Source: Natrinema caseinilyticum
GTDB taxonomy: Archaea; Halobacteriota; Halobacteria; Halobacteriales; Natrialbaceae
Length of the DNA stretch: 64,000 nucleotides
Direction: 5' to 3'
Assembly: GCF_024227435.1 (NCBI RefSeq)
Contig: NZ_CP100446.1
Coordinates: 558,001 to 622,000 of the forward strand
The notes under the pieces are model-generated. The model was not told where the DNA came from, did not search any database, and was given only the letters and a program-made list of their open reading frames with translations. Position 1 is the stretch's first letter; each line of letters starts with the position of its first letter. Shown here in pieces: positions 51,822-60,072 of the stretch. The position numbers and the translations under genes are program-made.

Positions 51822-52346
51822 TCAAGCGGTCCGGGTGCCCGCGGTTTGCTCGACGTTCAACCAATATCGCCAGAGCAGCCTCACTTTCAATCGGAGAAGG
51901 ACTGCCAGACGGAACCCTACGTGGTGGGTGAGCTTCCACGGCGGGCGGTCGCTCCGCTCGGTTACTCCTGATAAGAGTGCCCCGACGGCGGACCGGGATT
52001 CGTCGTCGATACCGCCGACGTCGACCACACAAGCATCAGCGGTCATCTCCTCGCGCATCTCTTCCGTTGAGAAGAACTTCAGCCCGAAGGCCAGGACGGG
52101 ATTACTCTTCGCGGTAACGGCATCGACGGTGAACTGATCCGGAGCCGTCACGGTGATCCGGTCGCCCTCCTCACCCGACCCCAGCATGAGCTGCTCACCG
52201 CCGCTCGTGTCGGTGGTTTCCACCGAATACTCGTACCCGAGATTGTCGAGTGTGTCCGTCGCTCTTGAGACGAAATCTTCCCTCGACATCCCGCAGAACG
52301 TGCGCCACTCACTGCCGATGTACAGCGTCAGTGCCTTCCGTAACAT
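51822..52346 (-). CDS. Hypothetical haloarchaeal protein
   Basis: 174 residues, not recognised. An acidic, probably globular first part (REDFVSRATDTLDNLGYEYS, then GDRITVTAPDQFTVDA) could be a small restriction-endonuclease-like or DUF fold. The last 40 residues are basic and amphipathic (LTHHVGFRLAVLLRLKVRLL), suggesting membrane or nucleic-acid contact. Codon use and acidity agree with a real gene. ATG 52346 is chosen; a TTG at 52367 would be an alternative and ATG 52289 a shorter one. It is convergent with the symporter, 23 bases apart. Confidence 0.6.
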   Translation of the reverse strand: MLRKALTLYIGSEWRTFCGMSREDFVSRATDTLDNLGYEYSVETTDTSGGEQLMLGSGEEGDRITVTAPDQFTVDAVTAKSNPVLAFGLKFFSTEEMREEMTADACVVDVGGIDDESRSAVGALLSGVTERSDRPPWKLTHHVGFRLAVLLRLKVRLLWRYWLNVEQTAGTRTA

Positions 52347-52903
52347 GTTCCGAATCAGAACTGCCAAAGAAAAGAAGTTATTGGTAACCGGATCGACTAA
52401 ACCGTGTTCGCGAGGAGGGGACTGGCCGATCGTACATGAGCCAACTCTGATCCCCCGATATCAATCGGTTCGTTTCCTCCGTTGCTACCGGTTAGTCGTC
52501 TTAACCAAATAGACGCATCTGAGCTTGATTCGGTAATTCCGGAGTTGTCGGACCGCCACCTTATTTACAGTCTTATGGCTGTAATCATCATAGCGCCGGC
52601 GGAAATACTACTCTGAGGGATTCACACCCATACATTCTCCAATATTCGAAATCAGTAGTTCAACGGGGAACCGACTTCACTTCGGTCATTCCAAAGAACC
52701 GCGTCGATTTATGCTAAATCCCCTCACGGATGCGGCTGGCTGCGATTCTGCGCCATTCACTGTCATGACGCCTCCGATATGTTACGGGAATATCGTACCG
52801 TTCCCGCCATAACGGAGGACGCGTTCACGGTTTAGCGCCTCGACCAGAGGCGGACAGATGACACTACATCTGGAGCCAGCGACAGAACTAGTGGTTACCG
52901 GTC
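52347..52903. other. 557-base gene-free stretch with short inverted repeats
   Basis: Lies between the hypothetical gene start and the amidase stop. It contains TTACAG (52565-52570) / CTGTAA (52579-52584) with an 8-base spacer, a near-dyad TTCGGTAATTCCGG around 52529-52543, and otherwise stop-rich, lower-G+C sequence. The left end must hold the promoter of the hypothetical gene. No coding sequence is recognisable. It may be eroded DNA, like the graveyard on the other side of the amidase. Confidence 0.4.
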
Positions 52904-54361
52904 TTAATCGTGTTCCGGCTGCGGACTGTGCCACGGTCGTTGGCGTTCGAACGCTCCGCTGACTGCGAGGACGTCCGTTTCGGCGAATCGGTCACCGACT
53001 ATCTGCATACCGACGGGCAAGGACCCGTCGACGAACCCAGCCGGGATCGACGCGGCCGGATGATCGGTCATATTGAAGATCCAGCTCAAAATCCAATCGA
53101 CAAACGGATCGATCTCGGTCCCCTCGATTTCGGTCGGTCCGAGGCGGTCGGCCTTGAACGGCGGTACCGCTATCGTCGGCGTTACCAACAAGTCGTACGC
53201 GTCGAACACACGCCTGACATCGGCGTAGACGTCGGTCCGAACGGCGTCAGCTTGCTTGCACTCCATTGCTGAGTGAGCGCGACCGGCCTCAACGATGTTT
53301 GTGAACAGCGAATCGATCTCCGACCGATGGTCGCCGAGCAGGTCGATGGTATGCACGTCACGTATCTGGCGATCGAGATCGGCCAACATCACCTGAAAGA
53401 GGGTCTCCCACGCAGTGCGGATCTCGTCCGGATCACGATCAAAACTGACAGCGATCTCGTCGACTATCGCGCCCGCCGCCGAAAGAGCGTCGACCGCATC
53501 ATCGACGGTCCGCCGGACGCGACTGTCGATCGTGAACATACCCAGCGTCGGACTGTACGCGATTTCGAGATCGTCTATCGGGCGGGTAACGCTCGCAACG
53601 TAATCCGTCTCCGTCTCTGGATGCGTGAACGGATCATTGGAGTGTGGTCCAGTCATCACGTCGAGCAGTAGCGCGGCGTCTTCAACGGTCCTGGTCAGCG
53701 GTCCGTGCTGGACGAACGGGGTGTGTTTCGCGAACGCGTTCGACGGGTTCCCGTTTGGTATCCGACCGAACGTCGGCTTGAACCCGTACACGCCACAGCA
53801 GGCGGCCGGGATCCGGATCGAGCCCCCGGCATCAGATCCCTGCGCCGCCGCTGCAAGACCGTCCGCGACGGCGGCGGCGCTCCCGCCAGAGGAGCCACCG
53901 GCGGTCCTGTCGGTGTCGAACGGCGTCCGGGTCGTTCCGACGAGGTCGTTGTCAGTGGTCGGTCGATTCCCGAATTCGGGGGTGTTCGTTTTCCCAAGAA
54001 CGATTGCCCCCGCCTCCTCGAGTCGCTCGACCACGGGAGCCGTCCGGTCAGAGACGAAGTCCTCAAAGACCGTCGATCCGAACGTATGATGGACGCCCTC
54101 CTTGAACGCGAAGAGGTCCTTGATTGCGATCGGAACTCCGTGGAGCGGACCGGTCTCCTCGCCCCGCTCGACCGCGCGTTCGGCCGCGCGGGCCTCCGCA
54201 CGCGCTTCCTCACCGACGACCGTACTGTACGCGCGGAGCGTCTCGTTACGTCGGTCGATCCGCTCGAGGTAGGCGTCGACTACCTCAACCGGCGACAGGT
54301 CCCCGCTGTCGATTCGTCGCGCAATCTCCATCAGTGACGTAAAGCACGGATCACTCGCCAT
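52904..54361 (-). CDS. Amidase (amidase-signature family)
   Basis: 485-residue amidase-signature enzyme, near the length of GatA. Catalytic Lys is in VPIAIKDLFAF, the Ser-rich loop is DRTAGGSSGGSAAAVADG, and the nucleophile segment is QGSDAGGSIRIPAACCG, the GSDxGGSIR form. No gatB or gatC lies near. It belongs to a different subfamily from the amidase at 29.7 kb. TTAATATACG about 22-33 bases upstream of ATG 54361 on the minus strand gives a leaderless start; a longer frame to 54418 covers the promoter. Remnants of MaoC and of two synthetases follow on its upstream side. Confidence 0.88.
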   Translation of the reverse strand: MASDPCFTSLMEIARRIDSGDLSPVEVVDAYLERIDRRNETLRAYSTVVGEEARAEARAAERAVERGEETGPLHGVPIAIKDLFAFKEGVHHTFGSTVFEDFVSDRTAPVVERLEEAGAIVLGKTNTPEFGNRPTTDNDLVGTTRTPFDTDRTAGGSSGGSAAAVADGLAAAAQGSDAGGSIRIPAACCGVYGFKPTFGRIPNGNPSNAFAKHTPFVQHGPLTRTVEDAALLLDVMTGPHSNDPFTHPETETDYVASVTRPIDDLEIAYSPTLGMFTIDSRVRRTVDDAVDALSAAGAIVDEIAVSFDRDPDEIRTAWETLFQVMLADLDRQIRDVHTIDLLGDHRSEIDSLFTNIVEAGRAHSAMECKQADAVRTDVYADVRRVFDAYDLLVTPTIAVPPFKADRLGPTEIEGTEIDPFVDWILSWIFNMTDHPAASIPAGFVDGSLPVGMQIVGDRFAETDVLAVSGAFERQRPWHSPQPEHD

Positions 54362-54465
54362 GGCACGTTGTTTCGCGGATCGTATATTAAGCGTTCCCCA
54401 CCGCTGGGGACCGAGCACCTCCGCGCGTCGGAGTTAAGTCCCGGTGCGAGGTTCTCGTCCGACGT

Positions 54466-54552
54466 CTCGAGCGCGGTCGTGTTCATCCGGATTATCATTA
54501 TGTCGTCGCTGTCGTCGGCAATGCGCTGTTCGTACGTCACGTCCCGAGACAC
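54466..54552 (-). pseudogene. C-terminal remnant of a MaoC-like hydratase
   Basis: The minus-strand frame reads DVTYEQRIADDSDDIMIIRM, closely like DVTFEQRVYNDDAEVLSVRM at the end of the intact MaoC protein (31112-31558). The homology stops at about 54552, where an upstream in-frame TAG follows. Nothing of the catalytic part exists. It sits directly upstream of the amidase in the same orientation as the intact amidase/MaoC arrangement. Confidence 0.65.
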
Positions 54553-54563
54553 CCACTACATCG

Positions 54564-54632
54564 TACAGAGAGGTGGACAAGAAGGCGTTCCGTGAGCCCT
54601 ACCGGGAGGACGCCGAACGGGAGACGAACTGA
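54564..54632 (+). pseudogene. C-terminal remnant of an acyl-CoA synthetase (copy 1)
   Basis: The last 22 codons of a synthetase: YREVDKKAFREPYREDAERE and the stop at 54630-54632. They match the end of the synthetase at 31695-33263 (GKVDKKALREPHWEGTDRH). The break point lies only about 12 bases from that of the MaoC remnant on the other strand, so one deletion probably removed the 5' parts of two divergent genes together with their common promoter. Confidence 0.6.
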
Positions 54633-54847
54633 GTCCCTCTCGGAACGCCCCCTTCCGCATTCGATGGGTCTCCGCGTTCGGGACGGCCGACCGTATCGGC
54701 AGTCCGCCACCGCGCTGCTATCAAGTCCGCGAACCTCGAGTACGACCGCCTGTACCGCGATGGGACGAGCGTCAGTCACCGTGACTACCGCGGCAGTGAC
54801 TGAAACGTTCCTCTTAGCGTTATATGCCTTCGTATGGAACTGCCCAT

Positions 54848-55390
54848 ATGGACCAGCGTACCATCGCGTCCCTGGGAATCCTCGGCGTACTCACCGAGAA
54901 AGAACGTGCGACCATCCGAGACGTCCACGAGACGCTTCAGCACAACTTCGGCCGATACTGGGGAGCGAGTACCGGTGTACTGAATCCGACGATGACCAGC
55001 CTCAAGAATAGCGGTCACGTCGAGTTAGTCCTCGACGACGGCGGTGGCTCGTACCGGATCACCGAATCAGGAATCAATCGACTCCAGTCGTTGCTTCGAG
55101 AGCCGATCAAAGACGTCTCTGAGTCGCCGCTACAGGCGTCGTTAGCGATGAAATTCGGCTTCTTGCATCACCTGCCACTCGCCGAACAGAGACAGGAGAT
55201 CGACAGACTTGCCGACCGATTGCGAACCGCGCGAACGGAGCTGACAGACCTGCGATCGATACACGAAACGGAAGTCGAAGACGCCGAGACGGGGTACCGG
55301 CGCGACCTGATCCGACTTCGGATCTTCGTTCTCGACGCGCTCATCGAATGGCTCGAGACGGTCGAGATCGATCGTTCCGCCGAGACGTGA
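54848..55390 (+). CDS. PadR-family-like transcriptional regulator
   Basis: 180 residues. The N-terminal winged helix (ASLGILGVLTEKERATIRDV, then STGVLNPTMTSLKNSGHVEL and YRITESGINRL) has the PadR layout. The C-terminal part is an antiparallel coiled coil (EQRQEIDRLADRLRTARTEL) for dimerisation. PadR proteins repress genes for phenolic acid or drug detoxification and usually neighbouring genes. ATG 54848 is 20-34 bases after CTTAGCGTTATATGC, a likely leaderless promoter. It stands in the middle of synthetase remnants; its surviving target is not evident. Confidence 0.8.
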   Translation: MDQRTIASLGILGVLTEKERATIRDVHETLQHNFGRYWGASTGVLNPTMTSLKNSGHVELVLDDGGGSYRITESGINRLQSLLREPIKDVSESPLQASLAMKFGFLHHLPLAEQRQEIDRLADRLRTARTELTDLRSIHETEVEDAETGYRRDLIRLRIFVLDALIEWLETVEIDRSAET

Positions 55391-55539
55391 CGGTGCAGGT
55401 CCATCCTGCGGGTCGACGAGCCACGAACTCGCGACCGTTGCGCGAGCGAAGCGAGTGTGACTACGGCGAGTCGTCGGCGTAGCGTTTCGATCGCGGAGGA
55501 CGACAGGAACGATATCTGGACGGGGTGTGCTATCCGAGC

Positions 55540-55662
55540 GCACCGCGATACGTTGAGTTCGTCGAGGAGTTCCCTTCTACGCCGACTGGAAAAGTCCAGA
55601 GGTAAGAGCTTCGGGTGCGCGAACGGGAGGCGGAGCCGGACCATCGGAATCGGGAGACGTGA
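55540..55662 (+). pseudogene. C-terminal remnant of an acyl-CoA synthetase (copy 2)
   Basis: The frame reads APRYVEFVEEFPSTPTGKVQ, then an in-frame TAA (55603-55605), then ELRVREREAEPDHRNRET and stop. It is nearly the same as the C-terminus of the broken synthetase at 33574-35105 (TPRYVEYVEEFPYTPTGKIQ ... AEPDHWDRES). The preceding 150 bases show no further synthetase sequence. It is a non-functional stump. Confidence 0.7.
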
Positions 55663-55758
55663 TCTCGACCGCTACTGCCGGTACCGATCACAGCGAACAT
55701 GACGGGGCCGACGGGACAGTTCGCAGCGGTCGCAACGGCTGACGAGACGGGCCAGTCC

Positions 55759-57391
55759 TTATTCGCCCGGCGTCCACCGCAGGTCGGCGTCCTCGTACTG
55801 ATCCCGGACGACTTTCTTATCGAACTTTCCGGTCGCCGTTTTCGGCACCTCGTCGGCGAAAACGAACTCGTCGGGGATCCACCACCGCGGATACCGATCT
55901 AAGAGAAAGACCCGCAGCTCCTCGGCGTTGACGGTCGCGTCGGGTCTGGAGACGACGCAGGCCAGCGGACGCTCCTGCCATCGATCGTCCGGAACGCCGA
56001 CGACGGCCGCCTCGAGAACGTCGTCGTGTCTCATCAGCGCGTTCTCGAGTTCGATCGTGGATATCCACTCACCGCCGCTCTTGATCACGTCGCTCTTCTG
56101 ATCAACTATCTCGAGATACCCGCTCTCGTCGACTGTGACGATGTCGCCGGTCTTGAGCCACCCGTTCTCGAAATCGGCTTGGTTCGCCTCCGGCCGGTTG
56201 TAGTACTCGTTGATGACGGTCGGGCCGCGGACGTACAGTTCGCCGAACGATTCGCCGTCCCCGGGACTTCCTCGCCGTTCTCGTCGATGACTTTCGTCTC
56301 GAGTCCGGGCGATAACAATCCCTGTTTCTGGCGGATTGCGTACTCCTCGTCCGTGGGCAGCGGTTGCATGGCCGACTTCGGTCACGAATAACTCCCGACG
56401 CTCATCGTCTCGGTCATCCCCCACGCGTGCTCGATCACGACGTCGTGTTCCGCCTTGTATCGCCGCATCACGTTCTCGGGAACGGCGCTGCCGCCGGTGA
56501 GGATGCGCTCGAGGCTGGAGAGATCGGTGTCGGTCTCCGCGGCATGTTCGAGGAGGTTGATCCAGACGGTCGGAACACCCGCGGTGAAGGTGACGTCCTC
56601 GGTCTCGATGAGGTCGGCGAGGTCGGATGCGCTCGGGGACGGACCGGGATACACTTGCTTCGCACCAGTTATTGTCACCGCGTACGGGAGTTCCCATCCG
56701 TTCACGTGGAACATCGGCACGACCGGCATCACGACATCGCTCTCGTTGATGTCGAACGTCATGGGAGCAATCGCAATCAGCGAGTGCGCGTAGATCATCT
56801 CCTGGGAGTATTCGACGCCTTTCGGCATTCCCGTCGTCCCCGACGTGTAACACATCCCCGCCCGCTGACTCCCATCTAACTGGGGCTACGACGCGTCGGC
56901 GTCGTGATCGGCGATCAACTCCTCGTAGGCCATGACGCGCGAGAAATCCGTCTCAGGTACGTCGTCGTCCATCACCACAACCGACTCAACGCTCTCGAGC
57001 CGATCCCAGAGCTGTTCGATCGTCCGGAACTCTTCACCCGGATCGACGAAGAGAATCTCGTCAGCGGCGTCATTGACGATGTACTCGATGTGATCGTCCG
57101 GGAGTTGGACGTTGATCGTGTGGAGCTGTGCGCCCATCAGCGGGACGGCGAAATACGTCTCGTAGTGTCGATGATGGTTCCAGCCGAACGTGCCGACTCG
57201 AGTCCCTTGCGTAACGTCCAGTACCGAAAGGGCGTTCGCCAGGGACTCAACTCGACCGCCGAAGCCTCGATAGGTATACCTGTGTGACGAGCCGTCCGCT
57301 TCCGTACAAGACACGATTTCCGTTTCGGGAAAGTGGTTTGTTCCTCGCCAAAAGAGGGGGCGGATTGTGAAGTCTGTCTCCAGAATGACAT
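55759..57391 (-). pseudogene. Disrupted FadD-like acyl-CoA synthetase
   Basis: Read across the lesions it is a full-length fatty-acyl-CoA-synthetase-like enzyme of about 540 residues: TFGWNHHRHYETYFAVPLMG, CYTSGTTGMPKGVEYS, EHAWGMTETMSVGSYS, NGWLKTGDIVTVDESGYLE and the Lys motif KTATGKFDKKVVRDQY. Lesions on the minus strand are TAG at 56888-56886 before the phosphate loop, TGA at 56384-56382 (CGA to TGA would explain it) and a one-base loss near 56258-56264. The likely ATG at 57391 is out of frame with the rest, suggesting a further deletion just after it. Confidence 0.85.
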
Positions 57392-57522
57392 ATACTTGCG
57401 GAAAACGGACAAATAAGTGTTTGTCCGCGGGGGATCCGGTGACGAAGACGACCCACGCGGGACGATCATCCGAATAGCGGCAATCGAGAGTGGCTTCCTA
57501 CCAGACGGACCAACGTCGGACC

Positions 57523-58494
57523 TCAGCGGTCTGATTCGACGCGGTTTTGATAGCTATCTACCGCGTCGTACAACGCGGTTCGGCGCCGCTCAAGCGCTAG
57601 GAAGTGTGTCCCGCCACCGATCTCGGCGTACTCTCGGCACGCTGTACTGTCGAGTTCGTCGTACAGCGCGAGCGCGTCAGACCGGGCCGCGGTCGGGTCG
57701 AGCGACCCGCGAACGACGAGCGTCGGAACCGATATCTCGTCGGCTCGATAAGCCGGGTCATCTTCGGTCGACGCGCGCAGGTCTTGGAACGTCCCGTTCG
57801 GTACCTCGACCGTCGGGACGTCCGCGCTCTCGAGTCGATACTGCGACGAGGCGAGTCCCTGCCAGACCGCCTCAAGGACCGGGTCTGACTCTGGTTCCCC
57901 GCTGCGCCACCTGGACGGGTTCGTCCCATCCGGAATTTGGTCGTTCCATCGCTCACGGACGTCGTCCCGCGTAATCCGACGGAACGGCTCGAGCGGTTCC
58001 ACGTCGACGAACCGAGCAGCCACATCCGCGGGCGGTCGGTAGACTGGCGCGACCTGCGTCAGCGACGCGACGTCGTCGTTGACGGTCGTGACGTAGACAC
58101 CGCAGACGATGCTGCCCCACGAGTAACCGACGAGATGGACGCGATCAAATCGATCGCAGATCGACTTGAGGGCCGCCTCCACGTCCGCGACGACGTCCGT
58201 CGCTCGGGCGGGAACGTCGACTCCGCTCGGTCCATCGACTGGGGTGGGGCGGTCGCTCTGCCCGTACCCGCGGAGGTCGACCGCGAACGCGGCGCGGCCC
58301 CGCTGGGCTGCAGCGCGGAGCCACGAGTACGTCTCCTCACCGTCGGCCTCGATCGGCGGTGCGAACACCGCTCGCGTCGGATACGTCGCACCGTGGACGA
58401 ACAGCACTGCCTCAGTCGCGTCATCGGGCGAGACCTCCCACAGTCTGATTCGGGTTCCGTCGGCCGCCGTAATGTCGCTCTCGACGGGAGCCAT
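57523..58494 (-). CDS. Alpha/beta-hydrolase
   Basis: 323-residue alpha/beta-hydrolase fold protein. The oxyanion-side HG is in LFVHGATYPTRAVF, the nucleophile elbow is GYSWGS, the acid is in VVRGSLDPTAAR and the His in IGGGTHFLALE. Esterase, lactonase and amidase roles are all possible. ATG 58494 is preferred because TATTATTTTCATC is 25-37 bases upstream; the longer frame to 58671 overlaps the divergent gene and the promoter. It is divergent from the DHQase-like gene. Confidence 0.85.
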   Translation of the reverse strand: MAPVESDITAADGTRIRLWEVSPDDATEAVLFVHGATYPTRAVFAPPIEADGEETYSWLRAAAQRGRAAFAVDLRGYGQSDRPTPVDGPSGVDVPARATDVVADVEAALKSICDRFDRVHLVGYSWGSIVCGVYVTTVNDDVASLTQVAPVYRPPADVAARFVDVEPLEPFRRITRDDVRERWNDQIPDGTNPSRWRSGEPESDPVLEAVWQGLASSQYRLESADVPTVEVPNGTFQDLRASTEDDPAYRADEISVPTLVVRGSLDPTAARSDALALYDELDSTACREYAEIGGGTHFLALERRRTALYDAVDSYQNRVESDR

Positions 58495-58649
58495 ACAGCC
58501 GGATTGGTCGGCAGGATGAAAATAATACGGGTACCGACAAGCGAGACTGTGAGGCTGTGAGCGCGAATCGGTTGCTTCGAGTGCCGCCGATGCAGCTCGG
58601 GTTCCGCAACCGGAACAAGGCTTTTCCGCACTCCCGGAGACGATAGGGT

Positions 58650-59540
58650 ATGTTTCGTGAACAATCCGCATTCACCGAACTCGAGCAGCCGTTCATCTGC
58701 ACGATGATTTCGGAGCCGACGGTCGCGGAGGCGCGCAGCGTGATGAAACACTCGGAGTTCGAGGGTGCCGACTCGTTCATCGTGAACCTAATGGGCGACG
58801 GCGAGTTCGGACTCGAGCGGTCGCTCCTCAACGAGTCCGATCTCGAGGACCTCTTCGAGAGCACGTCACTGCCGTCGATGGCGTGTTACTATCGGTGGAA
58901 GTACACCGGAGAACGAGTCGGAGAAACGGACGAAGAGCGAATGGAGATACTCAAAATGGCCGTCCGAGCAGGCGCTCGGGCGGTGGACATGGTGGGCGAT
59001 ACCTTTGATCCGATCCCCGGGCCGGACGAGTTCTCCGACGAGGCGACCGCGTTTTCGCTCGACCCGGAGTCGCCGCCGCGGGAGTTCACGACGGACCCCG
59101 ACGCGGTCGAACGGCAGCGCGCCGAAATCGGGACGATTCACAAACTCGGCGGCGAGGTCCAGCTGACAGCCCACACGAGAACCCATCTCTCACCCGAGCA
59201 GGCCCTCAATATTGCGACGGCGTTCGAGCAGCGAAACGCCGACATGGTCAAAATCGTTGGAGTCGATACGAGCTGGGACGATCTCCTCGAAACACTCGAG
59301 GCGACGGTGCTTCTGAACCGCGAACTCGATATTCCGTTCGTTATGATGAGTCACGGCCAACACGGCGTGCTCGGCCGGTACGTGACCCCATTCCTCGGAT
59401 CGATGCTATGTTTCACTCAGCACGAGTATCCGCCCGGCGGGTTCTACCTGCAGCCGCTGACGGAGAACGTGCGGTCGGTGTTCGACTCGGTCCGGAACGT
59501 CACGCCGACGCGCGAACCGGAGGAGGAGAACTGGCTGTAA
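58650..59540 (+). CDS. Type I 3-dehydroquinate-dehydratase-like protein
   Basis: 296-residue TIM-barrel protein resembling AroD type I. The Schiff-base Lys is in ADMVKIVGVD, a His is in LTAHTRTHLSP (position of His143 in Salmonella AroD), and the C-terminal loop FVMMSHGQHGVLGRYVTPFL keeps the conserved Arg. The Glu of the RSxxEGG segment is not conserved (YYRWKYTGERVG), and the protein is about 60 residues longer than usual. A lysine-dependent lyase, dehydratase or aldolase on a substrate other than dehydroquinate is likely. Followed by the SnoaL-like gene. Confidence 0.75.
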   Translation: MFREQSAFTELEQPFICTMISEPTVAEARSVMKHSEFEGADSFIVNLMGDGEFGLERSLLNESDLEDLFESTSLPSMACYYRWKYTGERVGETDEERMEILKMAVRAGARAVDMVGDTFDPIPGPDEFSDEATAFSLDPESPPREFTTDPDAVERQRAEIGTIHKLGGEVQLTAHTRTHLSPEQALNIATAFEQRNADMVKIVGVDTSWDDLLETLEATVLLNRELDIPFVMMSHGQHGVLGRYVTPFLGSMLCFTQHEYPPGGFYLQPLTENVRSVFDSVRNVTPTREPEEENWL

Positions 59541-59599
59541 CGATGCGTCGCGACGACCAGCACGAAGCGATTAAGAGTCGCGGCGAGATATGATCCCGT

Positions 59600-59968
59600 A
59601 TGTCACTCGATCATCTCCATGTCGGAATCATCGAGGCGTACCTCAAACATCTTCGTCACGACCGGTTCGACAAGGCGGCAGACCAGTTCACCGAGGACGC
59701 TCACTACCTTCACCCACCGACGTTCCAAGAAGACGTCCGGGAGGTCGGACGGGAGAACATCAGACGGTACTTCGTCGAAAGCCGCGGTCCGCGGGACATC
59801 GACCACAGCATCGAGCGGGCCGTTGTCGAGGGCGATGCGTGTGCGGTCTACGGGCGGATGACTGGAGAAGACGTCGATGGGGACGAACGCTTCGTCTCAT
59901 ACGCGGAAGTCGAGGACGGACGGCTGTCGTACTACTGCGCCGGCTTCCTGAAAGGAACGATAGAGTAA
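59600..59968 (+). CDS. SnoaL-like / NTF2-fold protein
   Basis: 122-residue cone-shaped alpha+beta barrel protein: AYLKHLRHDRFDKAADQFTE at the start, HYLHPPTF, then VYGRMTGEDVDGDERFVSYA and DGRLSYYCAGFL. Members are small isomerases, hydrolases, cyclases or ligand binders. It lies 60 bases after the DHQase-like gene on the same strand, probably in one operon, so it may act on the same molecule. No catalytic residue can be assigned with certainty. Confidence 0.78.
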   Translation: MSLDHLHVGIIEAYLKHLRHDRFDKAADQFTEDAHYLHPPTFQEDVREVGRENIRRYFVESRGPRDIDHSIERAVVEGDACAVYGRMTGEDVDGDERFVSYAEVEDGRLSYYCAGFLKGTIE

Positions 59969-60072
59969 TGAGCATCCCCTGATGTCAGCCGCCGGAATCG
60001 AGTGGGAATTCGGCGATCGATTGACCGCCAAAACGGACGCGACTACCGCCCCGAAACCCCAATCGTTACGTG

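Noticed and set aside
54633-54847. Possible further relic between the synthetase stump and padR
   Set aside because: Frames such as VSAVRHRAAIKSANLEYDRL gave no convincing match to any protein family I know.
58650-59540. Annotation as shikimate-pathway aroD
   Set aside because: Longer than AroD, catalytic-loop Glu not conserved, no aro genes nearby.
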